From Trachythela sp. YZ-2020 (Eukaryota > Cnidaria > Anthozoa > Malacalcyonacea > Clavulariidae), in NCBI GenBank assembly GCA_016169945.1, contig JADLSH010000395.1, positions 8,832,001 to 8,896,000 of the forward strand: a stretch of DNA of 64,000 nt, in the 5' to 3' direction. Of this stretch, positions 21,007-32,079 are shown piece after piece. The translations under genes and the position numbers were made by a program. Below the pieces are notes generated by a model. The model was not told where the DNA came from and did not search any database. It saw only the letters and a program-made list of their open reading frames with translations. Every line of letters begins with the position of its first letter. Within the stretch, counting starts at the first letter, position 1.

Positions 21007-23417
21007 TTACAGATCATGGAGATCTGTAAAACAACCATCCCACAAAACATCAGCATATTCCATCATTGGACGAACAAGAGATAAATATAATTTGTTCAGA
21101 GTTCCCCTGTTTAGTTTATATTTTAATCCTTTGAGCAGATTTAACCTTCGACATGCCTTTTCATATATTTTTAAAATATGAGCTTTCCAAGATAAAGTGC
21201 TAGAGAATGTCAAACCAAGATGAGTGTGCTGTGTTACCACAGCAATCTTTTTACCTTCATAAAATAAATCAGGATGATATGGCTTAATCCGCTTATTTGA
21301 AAAAGTAATTGATTCAGTCTTAGTTGGATTAATTGTAACTAACCATTGAGAGGCCCAGTCCATAATTGAAATAAGATCATTATTCAATTTTATTGAAGAC
21401 ATGGTAGGTGTGTCACAATATCGAAAATCGATGTGTCATCCGCATATAAGAGACAATCGGACTGAAGATTTTCAGTAATGTCATTAATATATATCAAAAA
21501 TAACAAGGGGCCAAGAACAGAACCCTGTGGAACACCAGCATTTATACAATCACAACTCGTTGTTTTCGATTTGATAAATAACACCTAAACCAACCTAGCA
21601 GTGGATCCCGAATGCCAATTAATTCAAGTTTGTACTGACAAAAGCCCTTTGTGCCATACTTTATCAAAAGCTTTGCTTATATCAAGAAATACCATACGAA
21701 CGTCTTTCCCTTGTTCAAGTGCATGATAGATCTTATGCACAAGGCACGTTAATTGATTTACAGTGGAATCACCCGGCCGAAAACCTGACTGTAGCGGATT
21801 TAGAAAGCCAATTTCCAACAGAAAATTATATAATCTAATATATGCAATTTTTCAACAATTTTTGACAACGAAACTAGTAAAGATATCGGACGATAGTTAA
21901 GCTTTGACTGACGATCATCCTTTTTAAATATTGGAATAACGTTAGCTAGTTTCCAATTGTCTGGAAATATTCCAGATGAAAACGAATGATATAAAAGACT
22001 AGTAAACGAGCTGGAAATACCATTAGCACATAACTTAAGTATGCGGTTCCCGATACCATCAAAGCCACAAGCTTTACCAACATCAACACTTTTCAATAAA
22101 ACATTAACCTCTTCATTCGATGTTTGTATGAGTGATAAAGTAACAGTGGTCTGGACGGTACTAGTTGGAAGAGTAGCACAACTATCATCAACACTACATT
22201 GGGTACGAAAATATTCATTGAAAAGTTCGGCTTTTTCCTTGGCATCGCTAATAAATGTTACACCTTCGACTAACGTTGGAATTGACGTTTGAATCTTCGC
22301 CCCATAAAGAGACTTAACAATACCCCACCAATTTTTATTGCTAATGGAAGGGTCTTGAAGTTTGGAATTCACTTTTTCATAAACTTTTGTTTATTATAGC
22401 AAATTAAAACCGTTGTGTAATTTCTTTGTTGCCTGTATTTTTCCCACTAAACTGAAGACTTCACTCTACAATGAATTTTAAGTAGCCTGTTTCTCTTACG
22501 AATTGCAAGCCTAACAGTCGTATTCATCCAAGGTTTACATGTGTGCGTATTGTAACAGTTTTATGAGGGATATATGATTCAGTTATACCACGAAAACAAT
22601 CAAACCAATTTTTATACACTACGTTAATATCTTCGCAATCTATTTGACTTTCCAAATCTGCCGCTAGTAAATAATTATGCAATTCGGATTCATTAACATT
22701 ATTAAAATTCCAAATAAGGCGTTTATAACATTTCTGCTTAGAAAAAGCTATGTTAATTTTAGCAAAAATCAAGAGTGCTCACAATTAGTCGGGGGCTCAA
22801 AGTCCCACTTTGAACAAAATATGCTGGGCAGTTGGTAATAATAAGATCTAAAATAGTAGCACCATTTTTAGTAACTCTTGTCGGTTCATTAATTACTTTA
22901 AATAAATTATTACTTTCCATCCAATGATACAAAAGATTTCCAAACTCACTAGATTCAGTTATATTCAAAGGATCATAGTGAACATTGAAATCATCGATAA
23001 GAATAACAAGTGAGTCAGGTTTAGCAATGTTAATTTTATCCAAACAAGATTGCAAATTCTCTAGGAAATAAGTATTGGCATCGGAATCGCCGCCGGGTGG
23101 TCTATAACATACCACAAAACAAATTATTCAAGCCAGCTTTTAGCTCTACCCATAGCAACTCAAAATCAGATGACTCCAAGGCAATTTTGATGTAAGATAA
23201 TGGAAGCAATATCCCCAAATTTGTTCACTGCATTCAAACTACGAACATTGAGATGAGCAAGTTTTAAGTTTACATTTTGGTAAGGACCTGGATTAGATTC
23301 AAGATCAGTGCATATCAAAAAGAAAATAACTAACAAAACTAAACAGTGTAAACATTCCAACATGGTCAATAAAAAGCAAACGAAACTTGAGCCGTTGAAA
23401 CCAAATAAAGACGACAA
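21007..23417 (-). pseudogene. LINE A ORF2: endonuclease and reverse transcriptase (CR1/L2 group), decayed
   Basis: Read right to left: a hydrophobic N-terminus ending in a 2A-like motif (23306-23283), the endonuclease start LAHLNVRSLNAVNKFGDI, the endonuclease body (23115-22759), the linker (22772-22524), and RT in ORFs 22372-21800, 21818-21624, 21584-21390 and 21402-21007. The RT shows [54 protein letters not shown] and the catalytic YADD. The endonuclease box that is normally GDFN reads DDFN. Frameshifts separate five pieces. The domain order endonuclease-RT and the sequence style place it in the CR1/L2 superfamily. Confidence 0.85.
23283..23306 (-). other. 2A-like (StopGo) motif at the N-terminus of LINE A ORF2
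   Basis: Residues 38-45 of the minus-strand frame read DLESNPGP, directly after a hydrophobic stretch (LVLLVIFFLIC) and just before the endonuclease begins. The viral 2A consensus is D-x-E-x-N-P-G-P, with ribosome skipping before the last Pro. 2A-like sequences at exactly this place are known from CR1/L2-type LINEs of invertebrates. Confidence 0.7.
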
Positions 23418-23665
23418 TTAAATAGGCCGATCGCTGATCAGACTAATATCCATCTATAAACAGCATTAGAAACCAATTAAAACTACTCACCACCTGCTGC
23501 TTTAAAGAGACAAAAACAAATACAATACATGGACTAGCAAACAAAATACAAACAAAACACAGAATTATGAAATAATATAGACCTACTATCATGCAAATAA
23601 CAGGTAAACTAAACATGCAGAAATATTAAAAGACATAAGCTAAGGGCCTGCACACAGCAAAATCA
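23418..23665. other. LINE A inter-ORF/leader region
   Basis: A/C-rich on the plus strand with no ORF of note. It lies between the ORF2 start and the ORF1 remnant. Confidence 0.4.
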
Positions 23666-23854
23666 CTAAATTATAACGTTCGAAGTCCTTATTGCTTCTG
23701 ATTCTGACAATTTGTCAGCTTCACCACGGGCCAAAAGTTTTCCATCTGAGGACCAAATAGATTTTATTTGAGTTGCATTAGTATGTCCGAAGTTAAACAA
23801 TTTCATATTAATTAGTTTAAACATATTTAATTGCCACAATTGCCCCAAGAGCAC
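23666..23854 (-). pseudogene. LINE A ORF1 C-terminal fragment
   Basis: The frame contains NATQIKSIWSSDGKLLARGE, which aligns by eye with the ORF1 end of LINE C (TWSSDGKVFVKLPDE at about 33400). This is the C-terminal domain of the nucleic-acid-binding ORF1 protein. The rest of ORF1 is absent, so LINE A is 5'-truncated near 23855. Confidence 0.6.
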
Positions 23855-24026
23855 ACATTGGCTCGTCTAGGGGGCTCTTGCACGAAAATAAAGATTTACA
23901 TAAATTTAGGCAACATGCGAGAACCACACAACATCATTAGTAACAAACCTTTTTTAAAAATATCGCTATCAGCCCAACGTCTTAAATCAAGTTCATTACC
24001 AACTAGTTACAGTCTTTTTTATTTCC

Positions 24027-26510
24027 CTACTTACGAACTGAGAAACGAGATGTGTCAATTATGAATCTTTGTACAGCAAAAAACAATCTATAATTTACAT
24101 CAAAGGCAACGCTGTAACATCCAAAAAGCAAAAAAGAAAGTTTCCCAGTTCTGTTAGAGTTATACCAACAATTCCCAAGACATTCTGCAACCGTAGTAAG
24201 TAAACTCAAACGGTAAGTATCCCAAAGAGGACAGTGCAACAAATAATGTTCAGTGGTTTCACGATGGTATCCGCACGCACAAGCAGGAGACGGTATACAG
24301 TTATGACGAAAAAGATCATCATTTAAAGTACTATTACCTAACCGAAGTCTTGTGTGTAAAACAGAAGGATACCTAGCGCCGACTTCGAAAATCTTCGGAC
24401 ATTTTTTTTTACAAAATAGCCCATTAATTGAATTTTTAAAATTTATAAAAGAGGACGAATTTCTAATTGAATCAGATAGGGAATTCCAAGCAAAAATGGC
24501 CGATGGAAAAAACGACTGCTGAAATCTAGATGTAGAACTGACAATTTTATATAGAACTGACAATTTATGAATATATCGTCTGGTTTCTTAATTTATCCCA
24601 AGAAAGTTCTTCTAACAAAGATACCCGATTAGTGCCTTTTATAGCGCCAGTAACAAGGCGAGCTGCATCAAATTGAATTCTATCAAGAGCATTACTGCAC
24701 TCAGATCCACAACCATCCCATATAAAATCACCATACTCCATTAAAGGTCTAATTAAAAAGATATACATGCTATTTAATGTTGATCTGTTCAGACGAAATC
24801 TCAAACCTTTGAGCATATTCAATCTTTTGGCTGCTCTTTCGCTGATAATACTTATGTGATGTTGCCAAGAAAGATCACTTGAAAGATTAATGCCTAAGTG
24901 ACAATGTACGTCAACGTCTGGTATAATCACTTGATTTAACAAAAGACTAGGATGATCAGGCTTGTTTTTCTTAACAGAGAAAATCATAGATCGTGTTTTA
25001 CCGGGATTCATGGTTACCATCCATTTATCGGCCCAACTAGTTATAGAAGCAAGATCAGTATTAAGCTTTGCAGCAGATTTTACTGGAGAATCTACCACAT
25101 CTAAAATCATAGTGTCGTCAGCAAACAAAAAAGCCTCAGATTGTATATTATCAGTAATATCATTGATGTAAATAAGAAATAGGAGTGGCCCAAGTACACT
25201 GCCTTGAGGCACTCCAGCATTAACTTTTTCCCAATTCGAATTGGTCCCTTCCACAACTACCCTTTGAAAACGGTTAGAGAGATAGCTCTCCAGCCATTTC
25301 AGTAATGTATCTTTAATTCCAAGAAATTTAAATTTGCTTATCAACTCTTCGTGCCAAACTTTATCGAAAGCCTTACTGATATCTAGAAACACACCTCTTA
25401 CTTCTTTTCCTTCTTCTAAACTAGAATATATTTGGTGGACAACATATGTTAGTTGCAAAACAGTTGAATGACCAGGACGAAAGCCGGACTGTAAGTTATG
25501 TAAATATCCAATTTCTATCAAGTAGTTAGAGGCAAACAAAAACAATTTTTTCACAAATTTTAGACAAACTTGGTAGAAGGGACACAGGACGATAATTAGA
25601 TTTTGTATTATGCTCATCTTTCTTAAAAATAGGTAAAACATTTGCAAACTTCCATTGTTTAGGATATTGACCTAAAGAAAGGGATATATTAATCAATCTA
25701 GTGAAACTGGAATAGATACCATATGCACAAAGTTTAATCATACGATTCCCAATGCCGTCGTGGCCACATGCTTTAGAAATGTTAACTCTTAAAAGCAATT
25801 TTAACACTTCATCAGGATTGACAGCAATGTTGGACAGCGATGAATTCGAAAATTGGCCTACAAATTGTGGCAAAGAACGCTGTGGATCCAGTGTAGCCTG
25901 GGAAACAAAATAATCGTTAAAAAATTTCGCCTTTTCCTTCGGGTCATAAACATATATATCATTTTCTTTCAGGGGTGGAATTGTAGAACATACTTTAGTG
26001 CCATATATGGATTTAACCACTCCCCACCATTTTTTGGCACTTAATTTGGGATTGCCTTAACATAGCATTTAATTTCTCATAATATGAGGCTTTCTCTTTC
26101 CGAATTATACTAACCGTTAAATTACGCTGAGTTTTATAAAGACTCCAATCTTTAGCAAGTTTGTTTTTTTGAAATTTGCGCAACAATCGGTTACGCCTAC
26201 GTATTGATTGCCTAATTATACTATTCATCCAAGGTTTATCGTTTGGACGAACAGTAATTACTCTCGAAGGAATAAAGTCTTTTACAATAGTAAGAAATCG
26301 TGATAACCAGTTCTCATAAAGAATATCTATATCATAAACATTACTAAATAAATTTTCCCAATTGAAAGACAACAGTGAACTAGTCAGAATGTTTTCATTT
26401 ACCGCATTAAAATGCAGTAATGTATACCACAACTGTGCTGATATAAAGACATCATCGTCAAAGTTGGATATTTGTGCTAGGTAAGAAAACTTTGTATACT
26501 ATTGTTACAA
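24027..26510 (-). pseudogene. LINE B ORF2, RT and C-terminal domain well preserved, 5' truncated
   Basis: The minus strand carries a long RT in ORFs 26432-26013 (linker), 26020-25526 and 25647-24565. Motifs are [57 protein letters not shown], catalytic FADD, then RSTLNSMYIFLIRPLMEYGD. The ORF at 24563-24027 is the C-terminal domain with a Cys/His cluster (CACGYHRETTEHYLLHCP). Only about three frame changes occur over 2.4 kb. The endonuclease is missing: readable linker stops near 26510, next to the tyrosine-recombinase element. A CR1/L2-like clade is the best guess. Confidence 0.85.
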
Positions 26511-26541
26511 AAATTTATTTTTTATTCTCCTTATCTTCTAC

Positions 26542-27108
26542 ATGGCGCCCCCGAAAGTTTTAGTTTTAGGTCATTCATTTGTACGTCGACTTAAGTCAGA
26601 TCTGCATGTTCAGTCAGACTCACGAATGTCCCCAACATTTAAACTGAACGGGACAGCCCAAGTTTATATGCATGGTATTGGTGGTCGCACGGTTTCTAAG
26701 GTGCGGAAACATGATATTGGGGTTGTAGCACGCCTCTCTCCAGAGATCGTCATCTTGGAGATTGGTACAAATGATTTGTCCTTTTTACCACCCGAAGTGG
26801 TGGGTTCTGAAATTGAGGAATTGGTTTCTTTGTTGCAAAATACCTATTCCGTCAAAGTTGTGTGTGTTTGCCTGCTAACACCGCGCAATCGTAATGAAGT
26901 TTTCAACGAGAAACGAGTCATTGTTAACCAATACTTAAGCGTTGTTTTAGAACATATGTCGAAAGTTTTTACTTGGTTTCATTGGGGTTTTGCACGACCA
27001 TCGGTAACACCGTTTCTTCGAGATGGGGTTCATTTCAACAAAATCGGTCAATACCACTTGTATCGAAGTTATAGGGGCGCCATTCTACAATCTCTTAGCA
27101 TGCTATAG
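26542..27108 (+). CDS. SGNH/GDSL-type hydrolase of the YR retroelement
   Basis: An intact 188-residue ORF with an ATG at 26542. Block I is VLVLGHSFVRRL, with the presumed nucleophile Ser12. Block II is GIGGRT (Gly47-48), block III GTND at 75-78, and block V DGVHF with Asp161 and His164, giving a full Ser/Asp-x-x-His set. SGNH enzymes cleave esters. Some Ngaro and other YR retroelements encode such a domain of unknown role, and CR1 LINEs carry a related esterase. The ORF has its own start and stop and is separated from gag by 433 bp. No signal peptide is evident, so it should act in the cytoplasm or in the particle. Confidence 0.8.
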   Translation: MAPPKVLVLGHSFVRRLKSDLHVQSDSRMSPTFKLNGTAQVYMHGIGGRTVSKVRKHDIGVVARLSPEIVILEIGTNDLSFLPPEVVGSEIEELVSLLQNTYSVKVVCVCLLTPRNRNEVFNEKRVIVNQYLSVVLEHMSKVFTWFHWGFARPSVTPFLRDGVHFNKIGQYHLYRSYRGAILQSLSML

Positions 27109-27541
27109 TTTTATAGCATACATTGTATATATAAGTTTATTACGAATGAATTTCTCCTGGGGAGCTACATCGGGTTATATATGATTATATACTAGGTTAT
27201 TTTATATGGTTAGATCATATTACATGTTACAGGCTTGTTTTCCCCAGCGTATTTATCTTACGCCAGGGTTTCTTAGGTTTCTGCCACTTTTGTGGTTTTT
27301 ATTTTAACATTATGCCTGTAACGTTTTTGTCGGTGATAATGGATCAGTGGTGCGGCGATCTTTTACGATCTGCCATGCTGATCCTGCCGACGTTATTACT
27401 AGGCCTACTTAATTCTAATAGATTCTAATGCGTTTTTATCCTTCAAGTTTCAAAATTCATGTACGTCACTCTCTGCAAAATTGGTAATCTTACATGTATG
27501 TTGAGTATAATTATACTGCCTTTTCAAGTTTTGTTTTCTAG
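27109..27541 (+). other. Inter-ORF region of the YR element, hairpin-rich
   Basis: No ORF. It contains CTCCTGGGGAG (27151), GCGTATTTATCTTACGC (27247) and a GATCAG...CTGATC pair around 27341-27382. It may be leader/UTR for a second transcript or an internal ribosome entry region; neither is shown. Confidence 0.4.
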
Positions 27542-28739
27542 AATGCCTCCCATTCGCCGACAAAGGCGTGTTGCTTCTTCCACTGCCACTGGTTCTCAGG
27601 CCAACGCACAACGTCAAGCGAATGCACCTCGACACGGTTTACGCTCACGTGCTACCCGCGGTGAGTCTAGTAGGACAGCCAGCGTTCCTGCCGCTACAAT
27701 CTTGGCAGCGCCTGTCGTGTCAACACCTGCACCAACAGCGGTCCATCTTCTCTGCCAGGGTAATCTGCTCGCAACACTGATTTCGTCGGTAACAGCTGCA
27801 GTTACACAACAGCTTGCGGCGCCCCTACCGACCTATTTGGCTGCTCCTACGGCAACGTCCGAGACACCACCACCTACGACCTCTCCTGCTGTTCCGTCCG
27901 CCTCCTGTACGAGCGCAACTGCTTTGGTCAACGACGCACTTGCCGAAGTACACTCCAATATTTCAGGTCAGACACGTCCTTTTACCATACCAGAGCCATT
28001 GCTCCCACAACAACCATTTCATTCTGCTAGTTTGCCTCTGGATGCGCGAGTGCCGGACAAAATTAAAACAAAAATCTGGAAGGAGGAGTTTGTAGATTTT
28101 AGTGTTTTGTTGAGCAATCCCGACCCAACCACACGTTATGAAATTAACGTTCGGCCTTCAGAAACTGGCCAGCCTGCCTCTCTTGTTTTAGAGCCAACCG
28201 CAAAGTCTAATAAACAAATAAAAAATATTAATGATTGGCTTCGCGCGTTTCACATATTTGTGTCCATTTATACTCTAAAATACCCCCATGAGTCCCCCGC
28301 ACTCATGAAATATGGCCAAGTTGTGCAAGATTTGGCTGCGCGCGAGCACAATTGGTATTATTATGACGAAAACTTTCGGTTTTTGCGGCAGGCACAGACA
28401 TCGCAGGTTCCATGGGCGACCGTTCATTGGGAATTGTGGCTCCGCTCACAGAACTCTCCACCACGCAGATTTCCTAGCGTGCAGCATGCTACACCAAGTC
28501 AAAACTCTTCGCGATCACCTCAAAATTTGTCTGTTCCGAGGGGGTTTTGCTATAAATTTCACCGAGGTGCCTACTGTTCTGGCTGTGATTTTAAGCATGT
28601 TTGCTTTAAGTGTAACGGAGCACACCGCTCCGTAGCCTGTAATTTTCGTGGCCCAGCCAAACACTCTCCCAATACTCCCAATGAACGATCGCCTAAACCA
28701 TTTTCGCCCTCCGTTGCCAACACCAGTAAAAGTGTCTAA
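27542..28739 (+). CDS. Gag-like protein of the YR retroelement
   Basis: The ATG at 27542 (MPPIRRQRRVAS) is the first Met after the start of the open frame and gives about 399 residues. The N-terminus is basic, followed by a long Ala/Thr/Pro-rich low-complexity region. A folded part (IWKEEFVDFSVLL, IKNINDWLRAFHIFVSIY) is followed by a C-terminal Cys/His cluster (CYKFHRGAYCSGC, KHVCFKC, HRSVACN) that should bind zinc and nucleic acid. That architecture matches gag of DIRS-type elements. The next ORF overlaps its end by up to 92 bases in another frame. Confidence 0.75.
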
Positions 28740-30294
28740 TCTAAAAATTTTATTAGATGGCTATGCGCCAAACCTTGTTGATACCTTAGTTTTCGGGTTT
28801 TTATTTGGTTTTCGTATTCACTTTCAAGGGGCTGAACATTCATTTGAAGCCCGCAATTTGCGGTCGGCTTTGGACAATCCTGACGCAGTTGATTCAAAAT
28901 TGCGTCAGGAATTGGAGGCAGGTCGGCTTGCTGGACCTTTTCGTTCGCCACCACTTCCAAATTTTCGTGTGTCGCCAGTGGGCCTGGTTCCTAAAAAACA
29001 ACCAGGCGATTTTCGCATGATTCATCATTTGTCTTTTCCCAAAGGTACATCAGTCAATGATGGCATACCGGACATTGACACATCTGTTCGATATGCCACT
29101 GTTGACGATGCCATTCGACTTATTAAACAAGCTGGTTCGGGTTGTTTTCTGGCAAAAAATGACATCAAACATGCTTTTCGAATTATACCTATCAACCCGG
29201 CAGATTACCACCTTTTGGGCATAAAATGGCGACAATTTTATTATTATGACCGTGCTATGCCCATGGGCTGCTCGAGCTCATGTCGCACTTTTGAAGCCTT
29301 TAGTACGGCGGTCGAATGGATTGCTCGGGAAAAGTTACTTATCGACAAACTTCTTCATTTACTTGATGACTTTCTTATTATCTCATCTACTCAATTTATA
29401 TGTAAGGCCCATTTAGATCTATTTATTGTTCTTTGCGATTTTCTGGGCATTCCCATCGCACCTGACAAAACCTTTGGCCCATCGACTACGCTCACGTTCG
29501 CTGGCATTGAATTGGACTCTCTTAAATGGGAAGCTCGCTTGCCCAAGGAAAAAATTGATAAGTGTGTCCAATTCATTGCCAATTTTTTAACGCGTAAAAA
29601 GGTTACTCTAAAAGAACTTCAATCTTTAATTGGCTTGCTAAATTTTGCATGCTCGGTTGTTACTCCAGGTCGCGCCTTTTTAAGACGGTTAATCGATTTA
29701 ACGCGCGGAATTTCACACCCGCATTTTTTCATTCGGCTAAATCGCAATGTTAAAAGCGATCTTCGCATTTGGCAGACTTTTCTGTCTTCTTTCAACGGAA
29801 AATCGTTATTCTTAGATGATCACTGGAGTAACAACCATAAACTTAATTTATATACGGACGCATCTGGTGCCATTGGTTTTGGGGCCTTATTCGGACAGGA
29901 ATGGTGCTATGGAAAATGGCCGGAAAATTGGTTGAAATATAATATTGCCGTGCTAGAATTTTATCCGATTGTACTCAGCTTATGTGTGTGGGGTCATAGA
30001 ATGCGCGACCAATGTATCCTCTTTTTTACGGATAACGAAGCTCTGGTTTCTGTTATCAACAAGCAGACATCGAGAGATTCTGAACTTATGACCTTTGTTC
30101 GCACAATGGTGTTAGTTTGTCTGCAAAACAATATTTTATTCAAAGCTAAACACATAGCCGGTAGCCATAATGTATTAGCTGACAGTTTGTCTCGATTTCA
30201 GATCCAAAAATTTCTACAATTGGCGCCGGCGCACACGCATCGTTCTCCAACGCCCATTCCCTCTCACCTGCTGCCGGAAAATTGGCAAATATAG
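28681..30294 (+). CDS. Reverse transcriptase/RNase H of the YR retroelement
   Basis: An intact frame, open from 28648 (GTG); the first ATG is at 28681. Numbering from 28648, RT motifs are SPVGLVPKK (109-117), FRMIHHLSFP (122-131), AKNDIKHAF with Asp172, and LLDDF with Asp240-241. RNase H follows with YTDASG (Asp404), LEFYP (Glu437), FTDNEA (Asp462) and VLADSLSRF (Asp512), so all four metal ligands are present. This is the DIRS/Ngaro type of RT-RNase H. It overlaps gag upstream and the recombinase downstream. Confidence 0.9.
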   Translation: MNDRLNHFRPPLPTPVKVSNLKILLDGYAPNLVDTLVFGFLFGFRIHFQGAEHSFEARNLRSALDNPDAVDSKLRQELEAGRLAGPFRSPPLPNFRVSPVGLVPKKQPGDFRMIHHLSFPKGTSVNDGIPDIDTSVRYATVDDAIRLIKQAGSGCFLAKNDIKHAFRIIPINPADYHLLGIKWRQFYYYDRAMPMGCSSSCRTFEAFSTAVEWIAREKLLIDKLLHLLDDFLIISSTQFICKAHLDLFIVLCDFLGIPIAPDKTFGPSTTLTFAGIELDSLKWEARLPKEKIDKCVQFIANFLTRKKVTLKELQSLIGLLNFACSVVTPGRAFLRRLIDLTRGISHPHFFIRLNRNVKSDLRIWQTFLSSFNGKSLFLDDHWSNNHKLNLYTDASGAIGFGALFGQEWCYGKWPENWLKYNIAVLEFYPIVLSLCVWGHRMRDQCILFFTDNEALVSVINKQTSRDSELMTFVRTMVLVCLQNNILFKAKHIAGSHNVLADSLSRFQIQKFLQLAPAHTHRSPTPIPSHLLPENWQI

Positions 30295-31199
30295 TTTCTA
30301 ATTTGGCTCAATCCAGTCTCCAACCGTCTTCTGTACCAATATATAAACGGGCATGGGCACTGTTCACGCAATTCCATATAAAAATATTTAATAACGGCTT
30401 AGTAGCTTTGCCTATATCACCTTCAGTAGTCGCATTATTTATCGCTTACTTGTTTGATCTCAAGTATGCGCCATCAACAGTAAACACATATGTGTCTGCG
30501 ATTGGTTATTCTCATCGATTGTCAGATTTACCTGATCCGACGAGAGTGTTTTACATAATTCAAATACTTAAGGGGTATGGTAAAAAAGGCTTCCGCTTAG
30601 ACAGTCGGTTGCCTATAACACTTCCAATTCTCAACCGCATTATAGAGGCTTCGCCTCACATTGCTGGCTCTCAGTTCCAGATATGTCAATTTAAAGCGAT
30701 GTGCTCTTTAGCATTTTTTGCTTTACTGCGGATTGGAGAAATAACAATGACAACATCAAATAACCTACCCCTTCAAATGCATCAACTCTCGCGTATATAT
30801 GACACGAATAATCATATCGCCGGCATGAAATTAACTTTTGAAAATTTTAAACATAATTACAACAAGCGGCCTTTTAGTTTAGAACTTTATCGACAAACAA
30901 CAAGTTGTCCAGTGCAGTTATTGAATGATTATCTGGTTTTGCGTGGGAGTCAGCCTGGTGCTATTTTTATTTCACACCTTGGTAATCCAGTATCGCGTGA
31001 CGAGTTTGCTAATCAACTTAAGAGGGCTTTTCGTTATTGTGGTCTGGATACTTCAAAATATAAATCACATTCATTTAGGATTGGGGCCGCATCCTATGCC
31101 GCTGAGAACGGGTATTCTGATGCGCAAATTCGGGCGTTAGGTCGTTGGAAATCAAACGCATTTCTGAAATATTTGCGCATTTCGACTTTGTCAACTTAA
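30183..31199 (+). CDS. Tyrosine recombinase of the YR retroelement
   Basis: The frame is open from 30183 with no early ATG (the first near-cognate start is TTG at 30282). It overlaps the RT frame by 112 bases in the -1 frame, so expression as an RT fusion by frameshift or by reinitiation is likely. Numbered from 30282, the core-binding part (VPIYKRAWALFTQF) is followed by the catalytic set: Arg150 (FALLRIGEI), His263 and Arg266 (HSFRIGAAS), Arg288-Trp289 (LGRWKS) and the nucleophile Tyr297 (FLKYLRI). All are intact. It would integrate circular cDNA without the 3'-processing of DDE integrases. Confidence 0.9.
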   Translation, partial: QFVSISDPKISTIGAGAHASFSNAHSLSPAAGKLANIVSNLAQSSLQPSSVPIYKRAWALFTQFHIKIFNNGLVALPISPSVVALFIAYLFDLKYAPSTVNTYVSAIGYSHRLSDLPDPTRVFYIIQILKGYGKKGFRLDSRLPITLPILNRIIEASPHIAGSQFQICQFKAMCSLAFFALLRIGEITMTTSNNLPLQMHQLSRIYDTNNHIAGMKLTFENFKHNYNKRPFSLELYRQTTSCPVQLLNDYLVLRGSQPGAIFISHLGNPVSRDEFANQLKRAFRYCGLDTSKYKSHSFRIGAASYAAENGYSDAQIRALGRWKSNAFLKYLRISTLST

Positions 31200-31883
31200 G
31201 CTGGGTACGATTATGTCTTCTGGGGATAAATCACGTGGGGGGGTTTATCCTCAGAGTTTGTTTGTCTGGGTCATCTAACACTTTATAACCTTTTCATTTG
31301 AGCGTAATTAGCATGGGCGATCACGCTATTTTCCTCGGGATTTTTGCACAAGACACAATTTCTCTTGTTAAAGCCAGAAAACTATGTTACTTGCAAGGGC
31401 GGTGATGTAGATTCTTTAAGTTTTTGTGTGTTGGGCAACCATCTATATTTCTTGTCATTTGACCCTTGACTCGTATAATTGTATTTGCCTGTTTAGTAAG
31501 GACAAACGCGGCAATCCAATTACTATACTCTGGCTGGCACGGCAATACTATATCCTTCTCACTGACCTTATATATGTTCAGTGTCATTTCATTATTAATT
31601 ATATTTTATCGATTCCAGTACATGCACTTATTATTGTTGTAGCCTGCAAGGGCGGCTGCGTGTACACATTATACTAATATAAATTGCGCATTGCCTTTGT
31701 AGCACGTGTGGTAGGATTTTCAACACTATTTCGCAACGGCTAGCAAGGGCAGCCGTCGGCACTACTCGTCAGTCTTATCATTATAAACTAATAGTACATG
31801 CATTCATTCTCCTTGGGGTGGGGTTCATCTCGGCTTCGCCTGGATGATTTGGCGATGTTTACCTCCACCCTTTTCTTGGCACG
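31200..31883 (+). other. 3' region of the YR element
   Basis: No supportable ORF. Just after the recombinase stop lies a stem of CTGGGGATAAA with TTTATCCTCAG (31213-31257, one mismatch). The word GCAAGGGCGG or GCAAGGGCAG recurs at about 31394, 31648 and 31744, the last inside the hairpin CGGCTAGCAAGGGCAGCCG. Confidence 0.5.
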
Positions 31884-32079
31884 AAACATTAGTATTTTCA
31901 AACATATGTATTAATAAATATTGATTTGTTTTACTTAAATGAATAGGCTAGGAGGATTGTTACTCCTAGCCAAGTTATCCAAAACATTACTATTTTCAAA
32001 CATATATGTATTAATAAATATTGATCTGTTTACTTAAATAAATCGGCTAGGAGGATTGTTACTCCTAGCCAAATTATCC
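31884..32079. repeat. Two 98-bp direct repeats, each with a 9-bp-stem hairpin
   Basis: Units 31884-31981 and 31982-32079 share AAACATTAsTATTTTCAAAC and TTAATAAATATTGATyTGTT. Each contains GGCTAGGAG-GATTGTTA-CTCCTAGCC (31946-31971 and 32045-32070). YR retroelements end in split direct repeats, and this pair is the natural candidate for part of that structure. Confidence 0.75.

Noticed and set aside
30200..30215. Canonical -1 slippery heptamer at CAAAAATTT
   Set aside because: The phase of the A and T runs does not give X-XXY-YYZ in the RT frame.
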